From Pagrus major (Eukaryota > Chordata > Actinopteri > Spariformes > Sparidae): a DNA stretch of 64,000 nucleotides. Shown here piece by piece: positions 1 through 11,476 of the stretch; the stretch's first letter is position 1, and each line of letters opens with the position of its first letter. The translations under genes were made by a program, and so were the position numbers. The stretch is from positions 4,130,936 through 4,194,935 of the forward strand of contig NC_133220.1 of the NCBI RefSeq assembly GCF_040436345.1. The letters are read 5' to 3'. Below the pieces are notes generated by a model. It did not search any database and was not told the origin of the DNA. It saw only the letters and a list, made by a program, of their open reading frames with translations.

Positions 1-2489
1 TTCTCTTGACGGTGCAGATCTGCACGTGCCGAAGGGGGATGCAGATGGCGATGTAACACTCGACCGCCATGCAAGCCAGGTTCAGAGGAGTGTTTTCAGT
101 GGTGAAAACAACAAGCAGGATGAAGACGCAACAGACAGAGACATTTATTTTGTAGATGGTGTAGCTGATGACAAACAGCATGACGGTCAGGGTCACTTGG
201 ATCATGTCGTTGACCACCAGGTGAATGAAAAGTATATACCGAGGATTCGTGTAGAAGATCTGGAGGGTGGGAACAAAAGCAGACAGGTTGTGAGAAAAAA
301 GTTTTTAGGTCAGAGCACTCAGCTTTTAAGGGGGACATCATATTCTCATTGGGTCTCAAAAACAGTGTTTGCCAGTCGTAAGTCTATCATTTACAATCAA
401 CCGCTGCCTATCTTTGCTCACTCTAAATGATATATACAGTACTGTGCGAAAGTTTTAGGCAGGTGTGAAAAAATGCTGTAAACTAAGAATGCTTTCAAAG
501 TATAAATAATAATTGTTTATTTTTTATCAATTTACAAAATGCAAAGTGAGCGAACAAAAGAACAATCTAAATCAAATCAATATTTGCTGTTACTACCCTT
601 TGCCTTCAAACCAGCATCAATTCTTATAGGTACACCTGCACAAAGTCAGGGTTGACTGTCATTTTGTTTGTAGGATTATAGTCAGGTGTATGATCAACCA
701 ATTATACCAAACAGGTGTTAATGATCATCAATTTCACATGTAGGTTGAAACACAGTCATTAACTGAAACAGAAACAGCTGTGTAGGAGGCCAAAAACTGG
801 GTGAGGAACAGCCAAACTCTGCTACCAAGGTGAGGTTGTGGAAGACAGTTTCATGTCGAAGGTCTTACACCATGGCAAGACTGAGCACAGCGACAAGACA
901 CAAGGTAGTTATACTGCATCAGCAAGGTCTCTCCCATACAAAGATTTCCAAGCAGACTGGGGTTTCAAGATGTGCTGTTCAAGCTCTTTTGAAGAAGCAC
1001 AAAGAAATGGGCAACGTTGAGGATCGTAGACGCAGTGGTCGGCCAAGGAAACAGCTCAGAACTAGCAGAAACCAGTGGGACGCAAGTACACCCATCTACT
1101 GTCTGGAGAAGTCTGGCCAGAAGTGGTCTTCATGGAAGAGTTGCAGCCAAAAAGCTACACCTCCAACATGGAAACAAAGCCAAGCGACTCAACTATGCAC
1201 GAAAACATAGTGAACTGGGGTGCAGAATAATGGCAGCAGGTGCTCTGGACTGATGAGTCAGAATTTGAAATATTTGGCTGTAGCAGAAGTCAGTTTGTTC
1301 GCCAAAGGGCTGGAGAGCGGTACAATAATGAATGTCTGCAGGCAACAGTGAAGCATGGTGGAGGTTCCTTGCAAGTTTGGGGCTGCATTTCTTCAAATGG
1401 AGTTGGGAATTTGGTCAGGATTAAGGGTGTCCTCAATGCTGAGAAATACAGGCAGATCCATCATGCAATACCATCAGGGAGGCGTATGATTGACCCCAAA
1501 TTTATTCTGCAGCAGGACAACGACCCCAAACACACAGCCAATGTCATTGAGAACTATCTTCAGCGTAAAGAAGAACAAGAAGTCCTGGAAGTGATGGTAT
1601 GGCCCCCACAGAACCCTGATCTCAACATCATCGAGTCTGTCTGGGATTACACGAAGAGACAAGGATTTGAGGAAGCCTACATCCACAGAAGATCTGTGGT
1701 TAGTTCTCCAAGATGTTTGGAACAACCTACCAGTCGAGTTCCTTCAAAAACTGTCCAAGTGTACCTAGAAGAATTGATGCTGTTTTGAAGGCAAAGGGTG
1801 GTCGCACCAAATATTGACTTGATTTAGATTTCTCTTCTGTTCATTCACTGCATTTTGTTAATTGATGAAAATAAACTATTAACACTTCCATTTTTGAAAG
1901 CATTCTTAGTTTACAGCATTTTTTCAACTTTTGCACAGTACTGTATGTTATATTGATGAAAGAGTCATATATAGTTCAGCTTGTTTGCTGCATCTGTTCC
2001 CCAGCTCAGACTTCTGATTTGCTGAACACGTTTCCATTTTGTGGTGGTTCATTAAAATCTGATGTTGGGTCCATTGACAGCTAATTGAAAAAATAACTGA
2101 CCAATCAATGAACAATAGACAATGAACAATAGACAGAAAAATGGTCACAAGCTTTTCAGGTTAGGCGACATCCAGATGTAACAACTCTAAAACTGAATAT
2201 TATCATAAGAAAACATCATCATTTTCTCCTGATCAGGAAAAAACAAAGCAACATATTTAATGGTGGTTCCACCTAACAATACATCTGCTAACACGAGCTC
2301 TATGCAAGGCAGAATTACTGAAGTGGAGGAATACTCGACCTGATGTTTGCTGAAGGTGTGAATGAGGCCTGCATTGACGTAGTTGATGGAGATCCCGAGA
2401 ACCACAACGATCACATTCTTGGTCACAGCTTTAGTGAAGGAGTCTCGATACTGTAAAACCACCGTCACGTTGGCAGATGAGACATTCAT
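1..2489 (-). CDS. Odorant receptor 131-2-like, copy 1 (3' part outside the window)
   Basis: A seven-helix fish odorant receptor, which senses dissolved odorants in olfactory neurons. Coding exons: 2340-2489 (50 codons, starting MNVSSANVTVV, two N-glycosylation sequons and TM1) and 259-1 (TM2 to the end of TM3, ending in the ...ICTVKR loop), cut by the window edge. The donor after ..TFSKHQ (CAG|GTCGAG) and the acceptor before IFYTNPRY (CCTCCAG|ATC) keep phase 0. The start was chosen because both paralogues begin at the same ATG, just after an acceptor (TCCTCAG at about 2500). A non-coding first exon ends at 3580. The visible coding sequence is intact and nearly identical to copy 2. The coding intron (260-2339) holds a Tc1-type transposon. 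Whether the gene is whole to the left cannot be seen. Confidence 0.88.
437..1943 (+). mobile_element. Tc1/mariner-type transposon (degenerate, TIRs intact)
   Basis: A 1507-bp element flanked by TA (435-436 and 1944-1945), the target duplication made by Tc1/mariner transposases. The ends are inverted repeats of roughly 60 bp: CAGTACTGTGCGAAAGTTTT at the left and its near-perfect inverse at the right, both containing ATGCTGTAAACTAAGAATGC. It carries one transposase gene, broken by frameshifts, so it cannot move by itself. It lies in the intron of odorant receptor copy 1 and is absent from the same intron of copy 2, so it was inserted after, or was lost since, the duplication. Confidence 0.93.
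872..1817 (+). pseudogene. Tc1-like transposase pseudogene (DDE type)
   Basis: Remains of a Tc1 transposase. The first frame, from ATG 872, gives the N-terminal DNA-binding region (MARLSTATRHKVVILHQQG, helix-turn-helix, then the GRPRK hook). The coding then moves to another frame near 1060 (HPSTVWRSL..), to a third at about 1245 (WTDESEFEIFG, first catalytic Asp; QQDNDPKH, second Asp; PDLNIIESVWD, catalytic Glu), and changes again after about 1660; the family's usual end ..KAKGGRTKY lies just before a stop at 1815-1817. At least three frame changes make it non-functional, although all three catalytic acids are still encoded. Thirty-eight residues separate the second Asp from the Glu, against 34 in classic Tc1, resembling the DD38E group. 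Confidence 0.9.
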
Positions 2490-3579
2490 CTCTTGAAAGC
2501 TGAGGAGAAAAGAATGATCAAGATTTTTCAGTTCAAAGTAAATATTTGCAGCGATCATAGATTATAACAAATGGCCTTATGAGACAACACTGATTTTAAC
2601 ACTTCATTTTGTGGAGAACTTTCTGAAGATCAGAAACAGTTAAACTAAAATAAGGTAGAGCAAATAACTTATGATTCTTTTTAGATGTTTTGTCAAATTT
2701 ACACAAAAGCAAAATTAATTCAGAAGAAATGACCGCAAGACACCACCAGTACACATTATAATTAGTAATTATCACAAACTTGTAAGTCTTTACGTTGGTC
2801 TTCTCTTTTTTTTCTTCTTTTTTTATTTGTAAATACCTACCTACATAATTAAATATTGAGAGCCAGCCTTACAGTAAATCAAAACATAAGATAAATCTGA
2901 GGATGATAATGATGCTAAAATGTAGTTATTTGCACTGAATACAGAATAATATTATACACTAAGTTACATGATAACCTGGAGCCTACTTATATTTGTTCAT
3001 GAATTTCACATTCTTGAATAGTGTCAGCACTAACTAGTGGATTAGTGTCTTAAACAATCATCATGAACTGATTCATTAACATATATTTACATCTACAACA
3101 AAGACAGGGACACGGAGACAAAGATAGGATGGGTGATACGTTTATAATAGCATTTACTTGTAGTTCTTAAAGGCTCATAAAACCTGTTTAAGCTCATTAT
3201 GTATTTGTGCTTCATAATATAATATCAGAAGCTTAAACAATATAATTACATCTGGCAATGTCTTTAAAGTTATGGGCTGTGTTACAGCTCTCATCAAATG
3301 TAAATAGATTTAAAAAAAAAAGAAAGGAAATATTTAAAAGCCTCTGTTATTATGGCTGAATAATTTAAAGGCCAATCATTAAAAAAGACAACATGGTTCA
3401 ACACTCAGTCTTCATCAGGGTCCCAAAAAACAAATGTAAAAATGTTAGTCTGGGAAATGAAAATATAAAAAGTCAGCAGGTAAAAAGATTCACATTCAAC
3501 TTCTATCATACTAATAAAATATCAGTCCATTCAGAACACAGTTCAAAGTATCATGTAGTTTCCTGCAGGTGGAACTTAC

Positions 3580-3642
3580 CTGAGTTAATGCGTTTAGACC
3601 AGGACACCAACAGTATGTCTGAAGACAATCTCAGAGTTTATA
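3580..3642 (-). promoter_or_regulatory. Odorant receptor 1 TATA box and non-coding first exon
   Basis: On the minus strand a TATA box (CATATAAACT, TATAAA at 3642-3637) is followed about 57 bp later by a strong donor, CTCAG|GTAAGT, with the exon ending at 3580. The start site is inferred near 3610, giving a first exon of about 30 nt with no ATG. The last bases, CTGGTCTAA then GCATTAACTCAG, are almost the same in all three receptor genes. Transcripts have not been seen; the exon is inferred from conservation and the splice site. Confidence 0.72.
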
Positions 3643-3706
3643 TGTGATGCTGTGACAGATAATCTCTGGTGTGTGAATGCATGTTGAGGTGACAGTGCAT
3701 GGGTAG

Positions 3707-3709
<3 letters not shown>

Positions 3710-3746
<37 letters not shown>

Positions 3747-3762
3747 TGGTGTGTGTGTGTGT
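3710..3762. repeat. (TG)n microsatellite upstream of odorant receptor 1
   Basis: About 18 TG units with one TCTGG interruption, some 70 bp upstream of the TATA box. A shorter version sits at the same place before copy 2. Confidence 0.95.
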
Positions 3763-5022
3763 TCATACATTTAATCATCTTTAACTTTTATTCTATTTGT
3801 TGGTTTGTGTAAACACAAATGTGAATTTTTAAAAAGATGCAAATCTGCATTTGCACTATGATGAACGTTGGAAACTTCAAAGCAGAGGCCTCATGTACAA
3901 ACACAGCATTGACACGTTTGAAAGTCCATACATGGGTGACGTTTTGTGATTGAGCTGTAATCATCATAATAAAAATGTAATTTCAACAAATTCATACAGA
4001 AATATCAAAGGTACATTAAGAAGATACATATTATTTCAACACATAACCAGAAAACTTACAACAAAAGGAATTTCATATCTCTGAGCTGAATCTCGTTGAT
4101 ATTTTGCCCAGGGCTGCGTAGCCTATTGTTTAAAAAAACATGATAATGGTGCCAAATAACAACACATTTTCTGAGTTGTCTTATTGCGTTGAACTGATTT
4201 GAAACAGAGTTTTTAAACATTGAACAAACAGCAAAACAAAATTGAAAAGTATACCACAAACAAGCCTGTGTCTGTAAAACATGATCCAAACCAAAAGTCA
4301 TTTTAATAACTTATAAGAATGAGCAAATAACAATCAAGAATATGAGCGAGTATTCAATGCCGTCTGTTATCAGCAATTTGTGATTCACTGCATATTTTGG
4401 TCGGTCGCAAAAGAGTACTGAGGTTTGATTCCCAGCCCTTTTTCATATCATTGTAACTCATATAACTATAAACTTTTATAATTGTAAACTCATGCTTTAT
4501 TTGGCATGAGAAAAAAACAGCCGTAAGTCATTGTTCATTGTCCGCCGACAATATTAAGTGGCCTTAGTAATTCTGACAGCAGCTAAGGAGAAAGTCAATC
4601 GATGTAGGACAAAGAGCGACAAAATCTGCATATGGACGAGTTTGGGATGGATGGATGGGTCAAACAAAGAACTTTCACCCAGGAGACATCTGTTGGTGTC
4701 TGATGTGAAACCAAAGGTCAACGCTGACTTATTTTAACGTACATAAAAAGTTAACATTACAAAGTTAACATATGTAATGTACTTAACTTACATATGTGAT
4801 GTGAGTGAAGTATCTTATGTACATGATCTAAGTTAAGCAGCAAACATGCTTATTTTTTAATCCTAAACATGATCTTGTCCTACAGCTAACCAAAGGCTTT
4901 GACGCCTCCATCGATCCAAACTGATGTTAACCACGCTGTAGTCCTTTTGGCCTGTTGCTGGTCAAGCGGTCATTTCTGGAGTCATTGGCAAACGGTCTAT
5001 TCTGTTGTCCATGAACTGATGC
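3763..5022. other. Intergenic region between odorant receptors 1 and 2
   Basis: No open frame with family features. It is AT-rich and holds the presumed 3' UTR of receptor 2; a minus-strand AATAAA at 4502-4497 could be its polyadenylation signal, about 520 bp after the stop codon. Confidence 0.5.
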
Positions 5023-6211
5023 TTACTCTGGGCTCACTTTACAAAACAGGTTCCTTTTCAGGTACCTTCTGAAAGTCGTGTCTCTTATGCCATAGATGAT
5101 TGGACTAATTGATCTTGGCAGGATCTGTACAATGATGTACCATGCGAACAAGGTGTCTGTTTGATTCTTCGGGAACCATTGCTGCAGAACATCTTTGAAC
5201 CTTGGGGTCGCATATGAAGCCATACAAAGCAGCAGCTGAAACCCATGGAGGATGATCGTGTTTCTGGCTTTTTTCATATCTTTGAAACCTCTTTTGGCAG
5301 CCACTAGAATTCTGAAGTAAGTGTAAAAGATGGTGATCCAAACTATCACTAGAAATACTAAATATGTGTTGTCCCTCTTCTTGGTGATGATGGGATGTGG
5401 GAAGACATTGTTTCTGAGGCAGAACACTCGAGAATAAAAGAAGTGCGGTGGCTGTGTGGCCAAAGTGATGAAGAGATCAGACAGAACAGAAAACATGGTT
5501 GTCATCCAGATTAAACCAATCAGCATTAACGTTCTCTTGACGGTGCAGATCTGCACGTGCCGAAGGGGGATGCAGATGGCGATGTAACACTCGACCGCCA
5601 TGCAAGCCAGGTTCAGAGGAGTGTTTTCAGTGGTGAAAAGAGCAAGCAGCATGAAGATGCAACAGACGGAGACATTTATTTTGTAGATGGTGTAGCTGAT
5701 GACAAACAGCATGATGGTCAGGGTCACCTGGATCATGTCGTTGACCACCAGGTGAATGAAAAGTATATACCGAGGATTCGTGTAGAAGATCTGGTGGGTG
5801 GGAAAAAAAGCAGACAGGTTGTGAGAAAAAGTTTGAGGTCAGAGGTCAGGTGACTTACAGACGTAACGACTCTAAAACTGAATATTATCATAAGAAAAGC
5901 ATTAAGTCAACTTCTCCCTGCAACTGTTATTGCAGTACATCACTTTCTTCTGATCAGGAAAAAAACAAAGCAACATATTTAATGGTGGTTCCACCCAACA
6001 ATACATCTGCTAACACGAGCTCTATGCAAGGCAGAATTACTGAAGTGGAGGAATACTCGACCTGATGTTTGCTGAAGGTGTGAATGAGGCCTGCATTGAC
6101 GTAGTTGATGGAGATCCCAAGAACCACAACGATCACATTCTTGGTCACAGCTTTAGTGAAGGAGTCTCGATACTGTAAAACCACCGTCACGTTGGCAGAT
6201 GAGACATTCAT
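5023..6211 (-). CDS. Odorant receptor 131-2-like, copy 2 (complete)
   Basis: A complete 305-aa seven-helix fish odorant receptor. Exons: 6211-6062 (MNVSSANV.. to ..TFSKHQ, 50 codons) and 5790-5023 (IFYTNPRYILF.. to ..FCKVSPE, stop). The junction CAG|GTCGAG to CCACCAG|ATC is phase 0. Visible features: N-glycosylation sites at N2 and N7; TM1 VIVVVLGISINYV; after TM3 the motif MAVECYIAICIPLRH, where most GPCRs have DRY; KKARNTIILHG before TM6; and PIIYGIRD at the end of TM7 in place of NPxxY. A basic tail (RRYLKRNLFCK) follows. The non-coding first exon ends at 7659. Intact, and probably functional. Confidence 0.93.
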
Positions 6212-7658
6212 CTCTTGAAAGCTGAGGAGAAAAGAATGATCAAGACTTTCAGTTCAAAGTAAATATTTGCAGCGATTATAGATTATAACAAATGACCTTA
6301 TGAGACAACACTGATTTTAACACTTCATTTTGTGGAGAACTTTCTGAAGATCAGAAACAGTTAAACTAAAATAAGGTAGAGCAAATACCTTATGATAGTT
6401 TTTAGATGTTTTGTCAAATTTACACAAAAGCAAAATTAATTCAGAAGAAATGACCGCAAGACACCACCAGTACACATTATAATTAGTAATTATCACAAAC
6501 TTGTAAGTCTTTACGTTGGTCTTCTCTTTTTTTTCTTCTTTTTTTCTTTGTAAATACCTACCTACATAATTAAATATTAAGAGCCAGCCTTACAGTAAAT
6601 CAAAACATAAGATAAATCTGAGGATGATAATGATGCTAAAATGTAGTTATTTGCACTGAATACAGAATAATATTATACACTAAGTTACATGATAACCTGG
6701 AGCCTACTTATATTTGTTCATGAATTTCACAATCTTGAATAGTGTCAGCACTAACTGGTGGATTAGTGTCTTAAACAATCATCATGAACTGATTCATTAA
6801 CATATATTTACATCTACAACAAAGACAGGGACACGGAGACAAAGATAGGATGGGTGATACGTTTATAATAGCATTTACTTCTAGTTCTAAAAGGTTCATA
6901 AAACTTGTTTTAGCTCATTATGTATTTGTGCTTCATAATATCAAAAGTTTAAACAATAGACCTACATCTGGCAGTGTCTTAAATTTATGGGCTGTGTTAC
7001 AGCTCTCATCAAATGTAAATAGATAATAAAAAAAAAAAAAAAGAAAGTCCAGATGATTTAAAGGAACTTGACACTGTTAGAACTGGTGTTATGAGGTCAA
7101 CCTGTTTCAGGATAATCCAGAATGAGACCTCTCAGTAACAACATGAGAACAAAGTCACTGAAATCAGTTCAGTCAGAGGATCAGAGCGCTATTTGAAAAT
7201 TAAAAAACAAAAGATGACCTAATTTCATGAAGTCTGAAGGCTTTCAAACCCTCAAAGTCTCAGTGTTAAAGAGTCATGTCTTTCAAACTGTCCATGTTTC
7301 AGTTCGGAAGAAACATTTTTGCACTGAACAGATTTAAAATAGTTCTTCAAAAACCAGAGACAATCCAGGCTTTCCTAATATAAGAAAGTGTATCAAACAA
7401 GAAAGGAAATATTTAAAAGCCTCTGTTATCATGGCTGAATAATTTAAAAGCCAGTCATTAAAAAAGACAACATGGTTCGACACTCAGACTTCATCAGAAA
7501 ACAAAAAACAAATGTAAAAATGTTAGTCTGGGAAATGAAAATATAAAAAGTCAGCAGGTAAAAAAGATTCACATTCAACTTCTATCATACTAATAAAATA
7601 TCAGTCCATTCAGAACACAGTTCAAAGTATCACGTAGTTTCCTGCAGGTGGAACTTAC

Positions 7659-7721
7659 CTGAGTTAATGCGTTTAGACCAGGACACCAACAGTATGTCTG
7701 AAGACAATCTCAGAGTTTATA
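7659..7721 (-). promoter_or_regulatory. Odorant receptor 2 TATA box and non-coding first exon
   Basis: Same arrangement as copy 1: TATAAA at 7721-7716 on the minus strand, then the first-exon sequence ending GCATTAACTCAG|GTAAGT at 7659. A (TG)n tract lies just upstream at 7789-7815. Confidence 0.72.
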
Positions 7722-7788
7722 TGTGATGCTGTGACAGATAATCTCTGGTGTGTGAATGCATGTTGAGGTGACCGTGCATGGGTAGAAC

Positions 7789-7815
7789 GTGTGTGTGTGT
7801 GTGTGTGTGTGTGTG
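7789..7815. repeat. (GT)n microsatellite upstream of odorant receptor 2
   Basis: Thirteen GT units, in the position of the longer tract at 3710; it differs in length between the duplicates. Confidence 0.93.
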
Positions 7816-8088
7816 CATAAATTTGATATTGTAATGAGTTTTGTTCTTTTTTTAAGCACAAATTTGCACTTGCGCTTCATGTCCAAACTAAACTTTGGCA
7901 TGATTGAAAATCCATACAAGGATGACAAGTACTTTGTTACTTCTGTTGAATTGTGTTGATATTTTGAGTAGAGGTCAACTAATAGTGGATTTTTAAAGGT
8001 TTGGAGCAGAAAAAAGCAGATAGTTGATTTATTAGCTGATATCACTGTTAAAAAAATCATAATGACTTCTCGCTATTGGAAAATAGGA

Positions 8089-8094
8089 TTTATT
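8089..8094 (-). terminator. Possible polyadenylation signal of odorant receptor 3
   Basis: AATAAA on the minus strand, 63 bp after the stop codon at 8157. A single hexamer is weak evidence on its own; position and strand fit. Confidence 0.45.
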
Positions 8095-8156
8095 TTTGTG
8101 GAATCAGTTTTCAGTTTTCTGACTCTTGAAGAGGACATTAAAGTTGACACAAATGC

Positions 8157-10842
8157 TTACTGTGGGTTCACCTTACAAAACAGATACCTTTTCAGGTACC
8201 TCCTGAAAGCCTTGTCTCTTAAGCCATAGATGATTGAACTAATTGATCTTGGCAGCATCTGCGCAATGATGTAACATGCGAACAAGGAGTCTGGATAATT
8301 CTTTGGAAACCACTGATACAGAGCTTGTTTTAACAGGGGTTCTGCATATATTGCCATACACAACAGCACCTGAAAACCATGGAGGATGATTGTGTTTCTG
8401 GCTTTTTTAGCATCCTTGCTAGCCGTTTGTGCAGTGAACATAATTCTGAAGTATGTGTAAAAGATAACCAACCAGACTATAACCAGATACACAATATAGG
8501 TAATGTCCCTCTTCTTGATAATGTGGGGATTTGGAAAGGCAGTTTCCCTGAGGCAGAAGACTCGGGAATGAAAGAAGTCCACTGGTTGCATGGCCAAGGT
8601 GATGAACAGATCAGGAAGAACAGACAACAAACTCGTCGTCCAGATTAAACCAATCAGCGTTAACGTTCTCTTGACGGTGCAGATCTGCATGTGGCGGAGG
8701 GGGAAGCAGATGGCGATGTAGCACTCGACCGCCATGCAAGCCAGGTTCAGGGGAGTGTTTTCAGTGGTGAAAAGAGCAAGCAGAATGAAGACGCAACAGA
8801 CAGAGACATTTATTTTGTAGAGGATGTAACTGATGATGAACAGCATGACGGTCAGGGTCACTTGGATCATGTCATTAACCACCAGGTGAATGAAAAGTAT
8901 ATACCGAGGATTCAAGTAGAAGATCTAGAGGGTGGGGAGAAAAGCAGACCAGATGGGAAGTAAAGGTTTGTTAAACAGTAAGCGTAGAACAGCATTAATC
9001 ATGAATACTTGAATAAATAAAGTTTAAACTAGTTTTTACGATAACGTGCCGTTTCTCACATCTCAAATAATTTAATTATGGAAAGAAATACCCAGTATTT
9101 TCCACACATACACATTACATAGGTGGGACAGCCAGGTATATTAACAGAGGCTTAAGTATATTTGGTGACCCATGTTGGCAGTTTTTTAAATTCTTTTTTG
9201 TATCGTCCGAGAGAACGACGTCGTCTGTGATCGATTAACTAGTGGTCAGTCTGCTCTCACACACTTTAAAATCTCACAAAATACAAGTTACTATATAATG
9301 CTTCTTTGTACTGCATATCTCAGGATGCATCCTATTTATTCATTTCATAAAGCACATACAGTATATTAGGGTTCCCACGCGTCCTGGAAAATCTGGAAAA
9401 CAGTTTTCCATTCACAGTGAAAACACATGGAAAATTAGAGAAAAAGCAGAATGTCCTGGAAAATCTTGTGTTGTCCTGGAACATTATTTAAACTCCCCAA
9501 AACTACACAGAACAGTTCAGTATCAACTGTGTAGAATTATAAAAACCTAGATTTAAAAGGAAACCAGTAACGTGTTTGTTTTAAGAAACTTGTCTTATTT
9601 TTTCTTTTGTATATTTACTATGGCTCTTGATGAAAGCAAAACTTCCAGCAACCCTTGGTTACTGGTGTTCATGCTATTCAGTTATTGATGATCAGGCAGT
9701 CATAAATACTACACTATAATTCACAAGAGAAAAAGGCATTGGGGTTATAAATTGATTAATTAAGGAACATATTAGTGTATGGGCGCTCTCCCTGTCCTAC
9801 CAGCTCGCTCGTCACTAAAAAATGTCCTGGAAAAGTCCTGGAAAATGATCTCTAGAAAAGAGTGGGAACCCTGATATGTGCATACAGTTCATCCCTCACA
9901 TTTTTGCACTGTGAAACTATCCCAAGCAATTCTATATTGCTCTGTTCAATTATATGTATTTACTCTTATAATACTTCTTATTTAGTATATTACTACACAC
10001 TATGTGGGTATTACAATTCCAAGTGCAGTTATCATGTGCAATGATCCACGTTGGTCATATTTGTAAGTGAAAAGTGAATGTATTATTTTTATTTTTTTTA
10101 CAGTGGTATTTTATTATATATTTCCATTATTCTATTGTGTATTCTATTTTGCTTTTGTCTTTTACCTCTTTGTCTCAATCTGTAAACTGCTATAATGCGT
10201 GAATTTCCCGGGGAGGGATCAGAAGTGTTTTATCTTTATATTATGTTGCTTTAAGGTGGACAACTTTTAGACCGTTTTTGAAAAAGAAAGTTGAGTCTCA
10301 TTCTCAGGTTGTCAAATACAGATGTACCAAGCACCATCCAACTCGCAGTACATCGCCCAGCAGCCGGTGTGTTTATTGGGTTTATATAGGTTGCTCATTA
10401 GATTTTCTACCTTTTGAACAAAAGTGAATACAACAGCCAGTTTGCTCTGTAAAATAGCACTTAATTAAAGCTATGCCCCTCAAACATCCTGAGTCCCTCA
10501 CTTTCATTAAGTAATATTTTATAAGCTTAAAAATGGTCATGTAGCACCAATTTCAAAAGTAATTGCATCTTTTACTGCACTGACAGCCCAGTTTTATGAA
10601 AACACCAACTTTTAAAGAAATACTTCTTTTATTTAAATATTTATTTATTAGTGTATTATTAGTGTTTACATGTAAATAAAAGAAAGTCATACCTGGTGTT
10701 TGCGAAAGGTTTGAATGAGGCCTGCATTGATGTAGTTGATGGAGATGCTGAGAACCACAACAATCACATTCTTGGTCACAGCTTTGGTGAAGGAGTCTCG
10801 ATACTCTATAACCACGGTCACATTGGCCGATGACACATTCAT
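8157..10842 (-). CDS. Odorant receptor 131-2-like, copy 3 (complete, divergent)
   Basis: A complete 305-aa odorant receptor. Exons: 10842-10693 (MNVSSANVTVV.. to ..TFRKHQ, donor CAG|GTATGA) and 8924-8157 (acceptor CCTCTAG, IFYLNPRYILF.. to ..FCKVNPQ, stop), joined in phase 0. The exon layout and lengths (150 and 768 bp) equal those of copy 2, but the sequence is clearly more diverged. It shares the MAVECYIAICFPLRH motif after TM3, KKARNTIILHG before TM6 and IIYGLRD at TM7. An acceptor, TTTTGTTAG (about 10861), precedes the start codon, so a non-coding first exon lies upstream; it is found at 12135. The large intron (8925-10692) contains a decayed hAT-like element. A small extra 5' exon may exist at 11452-11476. 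Confidence 0.93.
9367..9873. mobile_element. Non-autonomous DNA transposon (hAT-like) in the receptor 3 intron
   Basis: A roughly 507-bp segment with terminal inverted repeats, AGGGTTCCCAC at 9368-9378 and GTGGGAACCCT at 9862-9872, and internal copies of TCCTGGAAAA. It encodes no protein. Ends of this kind suit the hAT superfamily, but no clean 8-bp target duplication is visible, so the assignment is tentative. Confidence 0.6.
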
Positions 10843-11451
10843 GTCTTGACGGCTGAAGATCTAACAAAAGGAAAAACATGACATTAAATCTTGATAATAA
10901 TTATAGACATCATAATAAGCACTTGTTTTAAATAATTAAATACTTATTTTGCATTTTTAAATACATGTTATACATTATAATGTTAATACACTATATTATT
11001 ATAATCAAGATTATTATGAATAAAACCGACATTACGTTTGTTAAAATAACGAAAAACCTTTTTGAATATCTTCTTAAAAGGTTTCCATTCCACATTCAAA
11101 AATGTTAATTGTCAAAGTATGTTTAAAAATGCAAACTTCACAACACACTCTTCTGTACATCATTGTCATATTGCATTACAGCATCACTTCTCAATACTTA
11201 ACATTATGATGTGTGGCAGAGGGCATCAACAGTGAGATTAAACAATATTCAAACTGGATCATGAAAGTTTCATTTGGTTTATACTCATATAGTATTTCTA
11301 TCTTTATCATTCATAGATGCTGAAATGTTAAATAGCCCTAAAAAAAATTTCTAAAAAAACATCCACAGCAGCTGTTGGTCATTGTCGCTGTGAGCTGAAA
11401 GTTGTGAACATTCGTTTCTGTACAGTAACAGTAACATAAAGAAACACTCAC

Positions 11452-11476
11452 CTCAGGCCCAGGTTCAGTGCATCGA
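11452..11476 (-). other. Possible 25-nt non-coding exon of odorant receptor 3
   Basis: On the minus strand TTTTTATCTTTTAAG is followed after 25 nt by GAG|GTGAGTG: a good acceptor and a strong donor. It contains ATGCACTGA, a two-codon upstream frame. It could be an optional 5' UTR exon; no counterpart was found in the other two genes. Confidence 0.3.

Larger units (their letters stand above)
2160..3762. repeat. Segmental duplication, copy A (odorant receptor 1 5' region)
   Basis: This block, with 1-310, matches 5530-7815 almost base for base: coding exon, 5' intron, first exon, promoter and the trailing (TG)n all correspond. Copy A lacks about 370 bp present at 7031-7402 of copy B; the break falls in an A-rich AAGAAAG sequence present on both sides in copy B. 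Confidence 0.9.
5850..7815. repeat. Segmental duplication, copy B (odorant receptor 2 5' region)
   Basis: Near-identical to 2160-3762, including intron and promoter, so the two genes arose from one recent tandem duplication of at least about 2.2 kb. About 370 bp (7031-7402) have no match in copy A. The coding intron is short here (5791-6061), which is probably the ancestral state. Confidence 0.9.

Noticed and set aside
26-430. 134-codon plus-strand open frame
   Set aside because: Antisense shadow of the odorant receptor exon; the same happens at 5557-5853 and 8691-8963. The opposite strand has the family motifs and splice sites.
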